Shown: in pieces, positions 1 to 8,133 of the stretch | Position numbering within the stretch: position 1 is the stretch's first letter | How the letters are laid out: every line of letters begins with the position of its first letter | DNA from: Akkermansia sp. | GTDB lineage: Bacteria > Verrucomicrobiota > Verrucomicrobiia > Verrucomicrobiales > Akkermansiaceae | Length of the DNA: 64,000 nt | NCBI GenBank assembly: GCA_017415555.1 | Contig: JAFQGF010000020.1 | Span: 1 to 64,000 of the forward strand | Direction: 5' to 3' | Made by a program: the position numbers and the translations under genes | Notes under the pieces: generated by a model | The model's database searches: none | The model's input: only the letters and a program-made list of their open reading frames with translations | What the model was told of the DNA's origin: nothing

Positions 1-750
1 ATATAAGAGCATACATGCAAAGCCCCCTGATTTGCACCAGGGGGATCTATTTGCAAAAAACGGCTGATGATTTTCGCTATCCTTTGATATAGGTATGCTC
101 TACTTTTGGGAGCTTACCTATTTTGGACAGCTATGGCGCGAGGTACAGAAAGCACTCCTAAAGCGCGTATTTACGCTGGGGCATTTCCGTGCGCCCGTCT
201 CCGTTAAAGCTTGGCCGAGAGAAGACGACACGGCATTATGCCACCCCACCATCCGGTGGGGTTCAGTTTGTTTTTTTGCGCTATTCCCACGGTTTGGGGC
301 TTCGAGTCTTCGCTTTCTTCGCCCACACAGGTCGTCCGCTAGCGCGGCTGCACCATGGGCTATTTTATGCCGCCTCGCCATGCGGCGAGGCTCGCAAATT
401 CCGCTCGCTATGCTCGCCCGCCCAATTTCCGTTTATCGAAAAAACAGAGTTTTCAGAGGCGCCCAATTCGTAGAACGTTCGGCGGGCGAATTCGGAAGGA
501 CGAATTCCGAGGGACGAAGTAATAGTTCAGCGGGCTGGCGCCCGCGAGCCTTCAGGCGAGCCGCGGGCTCGCGGAATTTTCACTTCGTCCCTCGCTGTCG
601 TACTTCCACATACCGGTGCGTGTTTTTTTATTTCTGCCTTGTGAGCATATATGTGAGTTGAATTGTAAGGTGTTTATGTTCAGGTGTGGATGGGGATTTT
701 GAAAAAGGGGAGTACATTTCCGAAGAGCTGGGCTAGGCTATGAATGAAAT
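1..750. other. Intergenic region with hairpins and structured repeats
   Basis: No convincing gene is seen. A hairpin with five C/G pairs lies at 23-44 (CCCCCTG then CAGGGGG) without a following T-run, and may end a gene to the left. From about 231 to 598 the stretch is occupied by the composite repeat described separately. Open frames crossing it (for example 95-661) follow the GC-rich hairpins and have no family resemblance, so they are not called as genes. A weak -10 (TAGGCT, 734-739) precedes the next gene. Confidence 0.6.
231..598 (+). repeat. Composite structured repeat, copy A
   Basis: It contains the hairpin CCCCACC-atcc-GGTGGGG at 244-261, a T-rich stretch, a CCCACGG...CCATGGGC pairing unit ending near 360, the linker TATTTTATGCC, and the hairpin GCCTCGCC-atgc-GGCGAGGC at 372-391. 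A GC-rich end follows, bounded by a perfect 13-bp inverted repeat (508-520 against 582-594, CGAGGGACGAAGT). The same modules in the same order occur in copies B (8134-8413) and C (50186-50530). Unlike those, only half of the 86-bp inverted core is present. No transposase is nearby. Whether it acts as DNA or RNA is unknown. Confidence 0.8.
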
Positions 751-1425
751 ATGGTGAAACAAGGTAGCAGTTATGGCTCGGTGGCGGGAAGCCCGGGGCG
801 AGTGCGGCATACGCCGGGCATGTACAGGCGCGGGGAGCGGGGCGGGGCACGGCTGTTTGATATACCGGGAGTGATTTATCCCAGGGCGGTATTATCTGAG
901 AGTGCCCCGAGGATGGTGCATTGCCGGGAGATTTTTTCTGTGCCGCCGGAATGGGGGATTTCTTCCCATCATGCGGCCGGCTTGTTGGGGTGCAAGGTGT
1001 CTGCGGCACGGGAGTATATGAACAGGCAGAATGTGTGTTCCTGCAGGGTGCGGCAAAGCGGGGGAGGAACGCGCACTTATTGGGATAAATACCAGGTGCG
1101 GAAGCTGGCTGCTGCCCGGGTATTCTGCGGGGGCGAGATTGCGGAGCGTTTTATTCCTGTGGAGGAGGTGATGGGGATGTTGGGAGTATCCCGCACCACT
1201 CTGGCGCGTTATGCCAGGCTTGGGCTTTTAAAGGTGTACCGCATGCGGCGGGAATCCCGGGTGAATGGGCCCCGACTGGTTAATTTTTATCTGAAAACGC
1301 AGGTGTTGCAATTGTCCGCACTTCTTCGGAAAGGGGGAGCAGGCTGTCTGCAGTTATCCCGGGGAACGCAGATTGAGACGGGGCGTTCTGAGGCGGCTCG
1401 CGACTGCCCGGAGAATGGGAATTAG
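751..1425 (+). CDS. Protein with two tandem MerR/excisionase-like helix-turn-helix modules
   Basis: A 224-residue basic protein of unknown name. Two segments look like winged helix-turn-helix DNA-binding domains: about residues 69-123 (ISSHHAAGLLGCKVSAAREY, then a wing with YWDKYQVRKL) and about residues 136-195 (IPVEEVMGMLGVSRTTLARY, then a wing ending NFYLKTQVLQLS). This pattern resembles the helix-turn-helix_17/MerR N-terminal type, so it probably binds DNA as a regulator. The first 60 residues and the last 25 are low in recognisable content. The start at 751 lies 11 bases after a TAGGCT -10-like element, but a start nearer residue 24 is possible. It is flanked on both sides by structured repeats. 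Its target is unknown. Confidence 0.6.
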   Translation: MVKQGSSYGSVAGSPGRVRHTPGMYRRGERGGARLFDIPGVIYPRAVLSESAPRMVHCREIFSVPPEWGISSHHAAGLLGCKVSAAREYMNRQNVCSCRVRQSGGGTRTYWDKYQVRKLAAARVFCGGEIAERFIPVEEVMGMLGVSRTTLARYARLGLLKVYRMRRESRVNGPRLVNFYLKTQVLQLSALLRKGGAGCLQLSRGTQIETGRSEAARDCPENGN

Positions 1426-1427
1426 AC

Positions 1428-1545
1428 GAATGACCGAGGACAAAGTAAAACTTCCGCGCCCCGCAGGCTCGCCTGACTTTGAACCCGCACAAGTGCGGGT
1501 TCTGAGTTTGGCGAACCTGTAGCTCGCTATACCGCCACAAATTCC
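1428..1545. repeat. Solo end module of the composite repeat (copy D)
   Basis: It matches one outer arm of copy B: a CCGAGG-ACAAAGT-like edge, TTCCGCG, CGCAGGCTCGCCTGACTT and the hairpin CCCGCAC-aa-GTGCGGG, in the same order and spacing as at 8134-8200. The 86-bp core and the other arm are absent, so this is a truncated or solo end lying directly behind the double-HTH gene. Confidence 0.65.
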
Positions 1546-1568
1546 AATTCAGCGGGGGGGGACGGCAT

Positions 1569-1603
1569 GAAAAACGGCACTGTTCCCGGTGGGAAGAGTG
1601 CCG
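1569..1603 (-). terminator. Rho-independent terminator of the small ribosomal-type gene
   Basis: Read on the minus strand, the stem CGGCACT-n-TTCCC pairs with GGGAA-n-AGTGCCG around a 3-base loop and is followed by five T. It lies about 45 bases downstream of the 34-residue gene at 1650-1754. Confidence 0.75.
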
Positions 1604-1649
1604 TGAAAAAAGAACAGCGTCGCTTGCGGACGTGGCCTAAGCGCGCAGC

Positions 1650-1754
1650 TCAGGACTTGTAACGCAAACGCTTCTTGTGGCGGTTCTGGCGCATGCGCTT
1701 GCTGCGCTTGTGCTTGTTGATTTTAGCCTTACGTCTCTTCTTAAGCGATCCCAT
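1650..1754 (-). CDS. AURKAIP1/COX24-domain small basic protein (bTHX/mS38-like ribosomal protein)
   Basis: A 34-residue, extremely basic protein starting MGSLKKRRKAKINKHKRSKR and ending NRHKKRLRYKS. The pattern KKRRKAKINKHK...RHKKRLR is the signature of the bacterial AURKAIP1/COX24 family, related to mitochondrial mS38, which binds the small ribosomal subunit. It is too short for most gene callers. ATG start and TGA stop are clear and a good terminator follows. It is monocistronic, with about 240 bases before the next gene on the same strand. A TTGACT element on the minus strand near 1918-1923 may belong to its promoter. Confidence 0.85.
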   Translation of the reverse strand: MGSLKKRRKAKINKHKRSKRMRQNRHKKRLRYKS

Positions 1755-1993
1755 AATGGTTTATGATTTCGTTTGTTGTTTCTCTTTCAGGAGAGGTTTC
1801 TACCGGTTTGTCGGCGGAGTGCCGGCGGGTGCGGTGTGTCCTGTTGCTCATGTCGCGGCATGCTCGGGAGCGTGTCAGACACTTACGGGGAGATATGAAA
1901 CTATTTTTTGAAAGAAAAGTCAAGCCGAAAGCGTGTTGTGACACACTTTTTGTGTTTTCTGTGTTTGGGGGTGGGGCAGGGATGGCTTTTGCG

Positions 1994-2827
1994 TTATTGC
2001 ACACATACGCGGCTGCGGAACCAGAAACGGAGGGCCTGCAGTACCCCCGTGCCGGGGGAAATATGGCCGGCCTTGTTGCGCTGCATCCAGTCCAGGATTT
2101 CCGGGTGGGCGTTGGCAGGCACGGCGCAGAAGGCATGGGGAAACATGCGGAAGGCGTCCAGGTCATTGTGGCCGTCGCCCATGATGAAGAGGTGTTCCTG
2201 TGGCACTTGCCAGCGGCGGATAACATAGTCCAGCGCGGTTCCCTTGGTGAAACGTGCATCGGAAAAACGCAGGTAGCGCCCGGCACGCTGGATGGTGGAG
2301 CCGGGGCAGGCAAGCGGCCACAGCAGCGGCATGAGAGTGTCCATGGTGTCGGAGTCCGCCGCTTCGATGGAGAGCGGGTCGGCAGCTGCCAGCTCCCAGC
2401 GGAGGGCGGGGTGGCTGTGGCGGATTTGCTGCAGGGCGGCGTGCAGGCGGGGCACGAGGTTCTCCCGGAGCTTCAGGTTAATCTGCCGGCATTCCCGATT
2501 GTGCCGCTCCGCCGGCTGCAGCACCCCACTTTCATCTGCCATGTAGACGTAGCGCTCGCAGGTGCAGATGAAATCCGGTAGCACGGGGCTGCATGGCAGA
2601 ATATCCTGCAAAAGGTAATCCAGAGCCCGGCCGGTGTTGATACCCCAGCGCACCCCGAAGGGGCGCCAGGCTTCCATCTGTTCGAAAAAAGCCGGCGGGA
2701 TGGGGGCGCCGTTTTCTGCCCGCAGGGTGCCGTCGTAGTCCAGGGAGATAAGCCAGCGGCAAGGCGCCGGAGCGGGCGCGGCAAATCCCGGTGGTATGCT
2801 GTGTTCTGCAATGCCGCGGGGTGTCAT
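1994..2827 (-). CDS. HAD-superfamily (Cof/sucrose-phosphatase-like) hydrolase
   Basis: A 277-residue cytoplasmic phosphatase-like protein. HAD motif I is DYDGTL at residues 30-35 (D30 nucleophile, D32 acid/base), motif II is near T65 (INTGR), a Lys candidate for motif III is K195, and motif IV is GDGHND at 217-222. The long insert between motifs I and III is a C2-type cap, as in Cof, trehalose-phosphate and sucrose-phosphate phosphatases. The substrate cannot be told. Its ATG overlaps the TGA of the OmpA-like gene by 4 bases, so the two are probably translationally coupled, as last genes of the 5226-1994 unit. Confidence 0.8.
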   Translation of the reverse strand: MTPRGIAEHSIPPGFAAPAPAPCRWLISLDYDGTLRAENGAPIPPAFFEQMEAWRPFGVRWGINTGRALDYLLQDILPCSPVLPDFICTCERYVYMADESGVLQPAERHNRECRQINLKLRENLVPRLHAALQQIRHSHPALRWELAAADPLSIEAADSDTMDTLMPLLWPLACPGSTIQRAGRYLRFSDARFTKGTALDYVIRRWQVPQEHLFIMGDGHNDLDAFRMFPHAFCAVPANAHPEILDWMQRNKAGHISPGTGVLQALRFWFRSRVCVQ

Positions 2828-4101
2828 CGTCTCCTGCGGCGGTTGTGATTGTTGCGGTTTTTGTTCGTAGCCGGTTTTTCCGGCTGGCGGGCGGCGGCTC
2901 CGTTGTTGACGGAGGCAGAGGGGTATGTTTTGGGGATGACGACGCCTGCAGCGAGCTGAACACTGAGCTTGCGCTCCAGGTCTACCTTGTAGCTGTTGTT
3001 TTCGCAGCCGGGGGGCATAGCCTCTGTGGGCTTACGCATGTGGATTTCCACGCGGCGGTTCATGGCCTGTGCATTGCGGTCGCCCTTGGTGGAGGCCAGG
3101 GGGGTATTGTCTGCGCAGGCTCGGATGAAGACGTTGGCTGTGGGGACCCTGTTGCTGTTGAGCCACTCGCGCACGGCGGCAGCGCGCTGCAGGGAGAGCA
3201 GGGCATTGTAGGCATCGCCGCCGATGCTGTCGGTGTGGCCTTCGATGATGAAGTGCGTTTCGGGGTTTTTCTGAATGAGGGCAGCCAGCTGCAGCATGGT
3301 GATGCGTGCGGAATTCTTGAGCTTGCATTCATTGAAGCCGAAGAGTACGTCCGTACCCAGACGAGCCACGCCGGAGCCGGCTCCCAGGTTCTTCTCGCCG
3401 ATAAGGTCGGTAAGCGAGCGGCTGTCGCCGGGCAGATTGCCTTCCTGGCCGGCTTTGGCATCCTTCATCAGGTCGGATTCCACCAGCTTGCCGGCTTCGT
3501 CCACGGCATCCAGCTGAGCTGTGGCGTTGGCCACCACGGCATTGTGATTGATGGGGGTGGGGTCCGGCATGCTCATGGCTTCTGCCGGCATGCTGGGCAC
3601 ATTCAGAGCTCCGGCATCCAGCTCCACCGGCTTCATTTCCGTTACGGCAGAAGGTTGGTCCTGCGTGGGGAGGGGTTCCGGCACGCTCAGGTCCGTTTCA
3701 CCGGGAGCCATGATGAGTTCTTCCACATCGAAATCGAGGATGTCGATTTCGGTGGGTTCCTGTTCAATCTGCTCTATTTCCTTGGGTTCTTCGGTAGGCT
3801 CTGTCGGCGTTTCCGCCTCGGCCATTTCTTTTTCCTTTACCTCTTTGACCACCACGCGCACATATTCTGTGGGCACTTCATCGGGGATGTCGTTTATCAC
3901 CTTCATCGGGAAGGCGAAGATGGCCGGCGCATAGTAATACAGCAGGCAATATACCATGATGGAGGCAAGCCCGGCCCCCAGGGCAATGGGAGCCATATCG
4001 CGCTGGCTGGTAAGCTCATAGCCGTTGCGTTTGCGGTTGCCATTGCCTCGTTTGGTTTTGCGGCGAGGTGTTGTCGGGTCTAAGGAAGAAGCGTTGTACA
4101 T
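2824..4101 (-). CDS. OmpA-family protein anchored by an N-terminal transmembrane helix
   Basis: A 425-residue envelope protein. A very basic cytoplasmic N-terminus (residues 1-35) is followed by one membrane helix (about 38-63), then a long acidic, Pro/Glu-rich stretch (about 75-150, a TonB/TolA-like spacer). A peptidoglycan-binding OmpA domain follows (about 260-365: VLFGFNECKL, IEGHTDSIGGDAYNALLSLQ, NRRVEI), with the Asp and Arg that bind diaminopimelate visible. The C-terminal tail is strongly basic (NRNNHNRRRRR). It likely links the inner membrane to the cell wall, as a MotB/TolA-like spanner. It lies 15 bases after the alpha/beta-hydrolase gene and overlaps the HAD gene. Confidence 0.85.
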   Translation of the reverse strand: MYNASSLDPTTPRRKTKRGNGNRKRNGYELTSQRDMAPIALGAGLASIMVYCLLYYYAPAIFAFPMKVINDIPDEVPTEYVRVVVKEVKEKEMAEAETPTEPTEEPKEIEQIEQEPTEIDILDFDVEELIMAPGETDLSVPEPLPTQDQPSAVTEMKPVELDAGALNVPSMPAEAMSMPDPTPINHNAVVANATAQLDAVDEAGKLVESDLMKDAKAGQEGNLPGDSRSLTDLIGEKNLGAGSGVARLGTDVLFGFNECKLKNSARITMLQLAALIQKNPETHFIIEGHTDSIGGDAYNALLSLQRAAAVREWLNSNRVPTANVFIRACADNTPLASTKGDRNAQAMNRRVEIHMRKPTEAMPPGCENNSYKVDLERKLSVQLAAGVVIPKTYPSASVNNGAAARQPEKPATNKNRNNHNRRRRR

Positions 4102-4116
4102 GTGTGTTTACTGCTC

Positions 4117-5226
4117 TCAGAGCTGGCAATCGGAGGTTAAAAGTGGGCGTGCGGGAGTATGCACATGCGGGGTGTCCATGGCGGACATGAAAGTGTCGTT
4201 GAGCCAGTGTACGATGCCGATGACGGCGCTGTCCTCATCTTTGTGCAGGATGGCGTTGATGGGAGACTTGCGGGAGCCTGTGCCCTCCGGCTGAATGGTG
4301 CGTGTTGTGGCTCCGGGGGAATCTGAGGGGGCGCGGAGTGTCCAGAGTTCCCGGTGGTCGCTGGGCAGCTGGCGGTAGATGGTAACGGCGTCCTCCAGGG
4401 TGCTGATGGGATTATCCCTGACCAGATTGATGACCAGAACCGGAACATGCCGATCCAGCCGGGCGGCGCTTTCCACCGGCGCCACGTCGAAGCATTCAAA
4501 GCCGACACTGCTGTTGATGCGCAGATCCATCAGGGAAAGGGTAGCCAGGGTGAGTGGGGTATCCGGCATGGTGCGGATAATGGACTCCCGCAGAGAGGCG
4601 TAGGCATCGATGGACACGAGCCCCAGAATGCGTGGCTCGGTGGCCGCAGCCTGCAGCATGAGCCCGGCACCATAGCCCTGACCCACGCCGATGATGACCG
4701 GATTGGCCTTGCCGCTGCGGCGAGTCAGCTCATTGATGAGCAGGGGAACATCTGCACTTTCCCTCAGGCCGTGTGTGCAGTGCGGGCGTCGGTTGTCGGC
4801 ACCGCGGGGCTCCCAGAGCACGCAGGTGAGGCCGGCTGCCGTGAGGGATTCTGCCAAGGGGATGGCTGAGCGGATGCCGTGGTCCCAGTCCACACAGATG
4901 AGGGCGTAATCGATTTCTCGCAGGCGGTCTGCCTTGTTCTGATTGAGGGCGCCGGTGATGGTAAGCTGGCGGGAGGATTCTTCGCCATCCTTGCGGGCGA
5001 TGACAGCCCGGACTTCGCCGCCATCCCAGCCGGTGAAGGTAAATTGCTCCAGATTAAGCCCGAGCACTTTTTGCGGAATGAGCGAATAGCCGGCGTAGGA
5101 TTTGTTGATGGGGGTGAGCACCGGCTCTGCCATATCAGCCACATGATTCCACAGGTGCACAGCTCCCACGACCAATGCGGTAAGCATGGTTAACAGAAGG
5201 AGGCGCATGGGGCGGAAAAGTGACAT
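4117..5226 (-). CDS. Membrane-anchored alpha/beta-hydrolase-fold protein lacking the nucleophile serine
   Basis: A 369-residue protein with an N-terminal signal anchor (residues 7-25), then an alpha/beta-hydrolase-like core: YALICVDWDHGIRS, TCVLWEPRGADNRRP (about 134-148) and the nucleophile elbow IIGVGQGYGAG (178-188). At the elbow the usual G-x-S-x-G reads G-Q-G-Y-G, so Gly184 replaces Ser. It may therefore be a non-catalytic binding protein. The start at 5226 is chosen because the longer ATG (5250) overlaps the promoter -10 (TATACT), while 5226 begins a normal signal sequence. It is first gene of the 5226-1994 operon. Confidence 0.65.
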   Translation of the reverse strand: MSLFRPMRLLLLTMLTALVVGAVHLWNHVADMAEPVLTPINKSYAGYSLIPQKVLGLNLEQFTFTGWDGGEVRAVIARKDGEESSRQLTITGALNQNKADRLREIDYALICVDWDHGIRSAIPLAESLTAAGLTCVLWEPRGADNRRPHCTHGLRESADVPLLINELTRRSGKANPVIIGVGQGYGAGLMLQAAATEPRILGLVSIDAYASLRESIIRTMPDTPLTLATLSLMDLRINSSVGFECFDVAPVESAARLDRHVPVLVINLVRDNPISTLEDAVTIYRQLPSDHRELWTLRAPSDSPGATTRTIQPEGTGSRKSPINAILHKDEDSAVIGIVHWLNDTFMSAMDTPHVHTPARPLLTSDCQL

Positions 5227-5240
5227 TTGGTACCGCCGCA

Positions 5241-5269
5241 AGTATACCATTTCGGCACACGCTCCGCAA
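5241..5269 (-). promoter_or_regulatory. Sigma70-like promoter for the 5226-1994 operon
   Basis: Minus strand TTGCGG, 17-base spacer, TATACT. The -10 ends 14 bases before the ATG at 5226 and overlaps the alternative ATG at 5250, which excludes that start on this transcript. Confidence 0.6.
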
Positions 5270-5305
5270 TGGTAAAAACTGTCAATTTTTCGAGAGTCTG
5301 CCCAA

Positions 5306-6280
5306 TCAGTTGCAGCAGTAGTTCAACAACCACGCCGCAGCGTCCAGCATGCGGCTGCCGCAGTCCAGAAAATCCGCCCAGTAGCCGCGCAGGGAAATGA
5401 GGTTGAAGAAGCGCAGTATGCCGATGAGTATGAGGATATTCATAATCACGACAAAGAGGAGGGAGAACATGACCCCGTTTTCCAGCAGGTCCGGTTGCTC
5501 CCGGGGGATAACCCATATCGTCCAGTACAGGTGGAAGGTCCACAGAAAACCACAGCCGCCAAAGAACCAGGGGTCCACACTCTCGCGGGGCAGGAAAAGG
5601 TAGAAGCCGGCCACCAGCAGCACCCAGACCATCAGCCACAGCGGTACAAAGTACGGCGCCAGTGCAATGAAGAGGTTGTCCTTGTCCGTCTCGATGTAGC
5701 CGCCATCGATGTCGATATTGACGGTGCTGACTTTGCCGAAGCAACAGAGGGCAGCCAGCGCATGCGTCAGCTCGTGCCCCAATACATACAGGTATACCAT
5801 GATGGGGGTGAAGTAGCTGGCAAAGATAATCAGCAGGAACGTTACTGCCCCCAACAGTGAGAAATAGATGGGCTCGCTGAGCCAGAACCCGCTATTGCCT
5901 GCCGTGGCGGGTAGCGCATGGTATAGCTGCAGCGCAAGGGCAAATACCAGAGCAATGGAGAGGGGAAGCAGCACCAGTATGGCTACCAGCAGGCGTATGA
6001 GGCGTTTTACGCCGTGAATGGGCTCGATGTAGGCCTCCTCTTCCTCCCCGAAATCGGGGGTGTCTTCCGTATAGGTGACGCTGACGCTGTGGCGCCACAA
6101 GGCACCATAGGACATGCCGTTTTCGAGTTGTTCCACTCGCAGTCTGGCCATTTTCCACATGCTGAGTGGCGGGGCCTGGTAGTGCTCCGCTTCCTCGGGG
6201 CGGGAGAGCTGCACCCGCCAGTCCCCATGCTCGGGCGGGGGCGTGGGGCGGTGCAGGTTGCTGCTGCGGCGGTGGTGCAT
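5306..6280 (-). CDS. M50-like membrane zinc metalloprotease
   Basis: A 324-residue integral membrane protein. A soluble N-terminus of about 90 residues precedes at least four or five hydrophobic segments (about 93-125, 137-168, 203-228 and later). The zinc-protease motif HELTH is at 169-173, inside or next to a membrane helix, followed by a CCFGK turn and DNLFIALAPYFVPLW, which sits where site-2 proteases carry their second conserved segment. A classic NPDG-type aspartate motif is not obvious, so it is a divergent M50/M48-like protein. It starts 7 bases after the recJ stop and is probably co-transcribed with recJ. Confidence 0.65.
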   Translation of the reverse strand: MHHRRSSNLHRPTPPPEHGDWRVQLSRPEEAEHYQAPPLSMWKMARLRVEQLENGMSYGALWRHSVSVTYTEDTPDFGEEEEAYIEPIHGVKRLIRLLVAILVLLPLSIALVFALALQLYHALPATAGNSGFWLSEPIYFSLLGAVTFLLIIFASYFTPIMVYLYVLGHELTHALAALCCFGKVSTVNIDIDGGYIETDKDNLFIALAPYFVPLWLMVWVLLVAGFYLFLPRESVDPWFFGGCGFLWTFHLYWTIWVIPREQPDLLENGVMFSLLFVVIMNILILIGILRFFNLISLRGYWADFLDCGSRMLDAAAWLLNYCCN

Positions 6281-6287
6281 ACGGAGC

Positions 6288-8006
6288 TTAATGGGGGGTG
6301 GCCGCGGGGCGAATGTCCTGTATGGACATAGAAACGGTTGTGCGGCCGCGCCACACGTTGCGGTCTATGGTGAAGGCTATGTCCCAGGGTGGGTCGGGCA
6401 GGTGGACGTGGCCACCGTTGAAGTACATGGCATCGCATTCGCAGGTGCCCTGTCGCAGGCTCAGCCGCAGGTGATTGCCCTGCAGGTGGCGCGGTGCGTC
6501 GGAGAGCATCACGTTGCGGCTCATGAAGATGGGTTGCGGGTTAGAATTGCCGAAGGGTTCCAGCAGCTCGTATTGCTCCAGCAGCTCCAGCGTCAGATCC
6601 CGGAAGTTCACTTCCACATCGATGTTGAGGCGTGGTTTGAGCTGTTCCTCCGAGCAGTGCCTCTGCACAAAGGCATCAAATGCTGCCCGGAAGTCGTCTA
6701 TCTTTTCCTCGCGGATGACGAGCCCGGCTGCCATATCGTGCCCGCCGCCGGATACCAAGGTGTCCGCACACGCGTGAATGGCCTGTACCAGAGAGATGCC
6801 CGGTACGGAACGCCCGGAGCCCTTGCCCAGTCCGTTTTCGTCCAGGGAAATGATGAACGTGGGTTTGTGGTAGCGCCGCATGAGCAGGGAGGCCACGATG
6901 CCTACCACGCCCGGGTGCCAGGAGCGGGAGCCGAGCACGATGACTCTGTCCGTAGCCGGGCAGAAGTTGCCGGCTTCCAGCATGGCTGTTGCCTCGGCAC
7001 GTATTTTTTCCTCTTCCTGCTGGCGGGCTCGGTTGTGGGCTTCCAGGCAGTGAGCCAGTTGGATAGCCCTCTCGCTGTCGTGCGTCATCAGCAGCTCCAG
7101 CGCGTCCCGGGGGGAATCCATGCGCCCGGCTGCGTTCAGCCGCGGCCCGATGCGGAACGATACATGGCTGGCGTTAGGCGCAGAGCGTAACCCCGTCACC
7201 TCGTTGATAGCACGAATGCCTATGTTGCCGCCGCGAGCCATCAGGCGCAGGCCGTGGCGGGTGAGCAGGCGGTTCTCTGCCACCAGCGGCACAATGTCCG
7301 CCACTGTGGCAATTGCGACAACATCCAGATATTCCCGCAGGTCGAAATCCGACAGCCTCCGCCGTTTCAGCATGGCATGCGCCAGCTTAAATACAACCCC
7401 GGCGCTGCACAGATAGGTGAGCGGACTGTCGTCCTCCAGCTTGGCGTTCACAACGGCCACTGCCGGCGGGCGTCCCTGCGTGCTGGCCTCGTGGTGGTCC
7501 AGTACGATGACATCCACCCCCAGCCCGTTCAGGTAGGCAACCTCCGCCACTGAGGAGGTGCCGCAGTCTACCGTGATGAGCAACTGCGGCAGCCCGCCGC
7601 ATTTCTCGATGGCATGGCTGATGCCTTCCTTGCTCAGGCCGTACCCTTCCTTCGTGCGTACGGGTATAAAACAGGTGGGCTGCAGACCATAGGCTTCCAG
7701 CATGGTGTGCAGCAGCGTGACGGAGCTTACCCCGTCCACATCATAATCCCCATATATGCAGACCCGCTCGCCGTGATCTACTGCGCGGAAGATGCGACAA
7801 ACGGCGGCATCCATCTCCCGCATATCAAAAGGGTCCCCCAGGTCGGCTAATCGGGGTCTCAGGAATCGTTCCGCCATCTCACGGCCGCAGATGCCTCTTT
7901 GCGACAGGATACGCCTCACCAGCAGCGGAAGCTGCTCGTTTAGCTCTTCGCCATAGTCTACACCTCCGTCCGTCGGGCGTAATTCCCAACTGAACTTCGT
8001 ACTCAT
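6288..8006 (-). CDS. recJ: Single-stranded-DNA-specific exonuclease RecJ
   Basis: A 572-residue 5'-3' single-strand DNA exonuclease used in recombination, mismatch and base-excision repair. The DHH phosphoesterase domain shows YGDYDVDGVSS (about 83-93), the DHHEAST motif and later TVADIVPL. The DHHA1 domain carries GSRSWHPGVVGIVAS and the SGGGHDMAAGL motif, followed by an OB-type C-terminal region. Length and motif order are typical. The ATG at 8006 lies only 6 bases after the -10 of its promoter, predicting a leaderless message. The M50-like gene follows closely. Confidence 0.97.
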   Translation of the reverse strand: MSTKFSWELRPTDGGVDYGEELNEQLPLLVRRILSQRGICGREMAERFLRPRLADLGDPFDMREMDAAVCRIFRAVDHGERVCIYGDYDVDGVSSVTLLHTMLEAYGLQPTCFIPVRTKEGYGLSKEGISHAIEKCGGLPQLLITVDCGTSSVAEVAYLNGLGVDVIVLDHHEASTQGRPPAVAVVNAKLEDDSPLTYLCSAGVVFKLAHAMLKRRRLSDFDLREYLDVVAIATVADIVPLVAENRLLTRHGLRLMARGGNIGIRAINEVTGLRSAPNASHVSFRIGPRLNAAGRMDSPRDALELLMTHDSERAIQLAHCLEAHNRARQQEEEKIRAEATAMLEAGNFCPATDRVIVLGSRSWHPGVVGIVASLLMRRYHKPTFIISLDENGLGKGSGRSVPGISLVQAIHACADTLVSGGGHDMAAGLVIREEKIDDFRAAFDAFVQRHCSEEQLKPRLNIDVEVNFRDLTLELLEQYELLEPFGNSNPQPIFMSRNVMLSDAPRHLQGNHLRLSLRQGTCECDAMYFNGGHVHLPDPPWDIAFTIDRNVWRGRTTVSMSIQDIRPAATPH

Positions 8007-8012
8007 GGCTAC

Positions 8013-8041
8013 ACTCTATCATGTCGTGCCCATTTCGTCAA
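8013..8041 (-). promoter_or_regulatory. Promoter of recJ, leaderless geometry
   Basis: Minus strand TTGACG, 17-base spacer, TAGAGT, then 6 bases to the ATG. No room remains for a ribosome-binding site. Confidence 0.7.
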
Positions 8042-8133
8042 GGCAATTCAAGCGGAGCATCGCACCGGCCATACGTGTCCCAAAGATTGGCCCGGTAAAT
8101 GAGGATTTGTAGAGGTACGAGTTACGAATTCCG

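Noticed and set aside
231-598. CRISPR array
   Set aside because: The repeats are unlike direct repeats with regular unique spacers: modules are palindromic, of mixed length and not in tandem. No cas gene is present.
95-661. A 188-codon frame in the left repeat region, and similar frames at 8048-8497 and 49909-50436
   Set aside because: They run through the same hairpin repeats in different frames and orientations, so they arise from GC-rich repeat sequence and not from coding selection.
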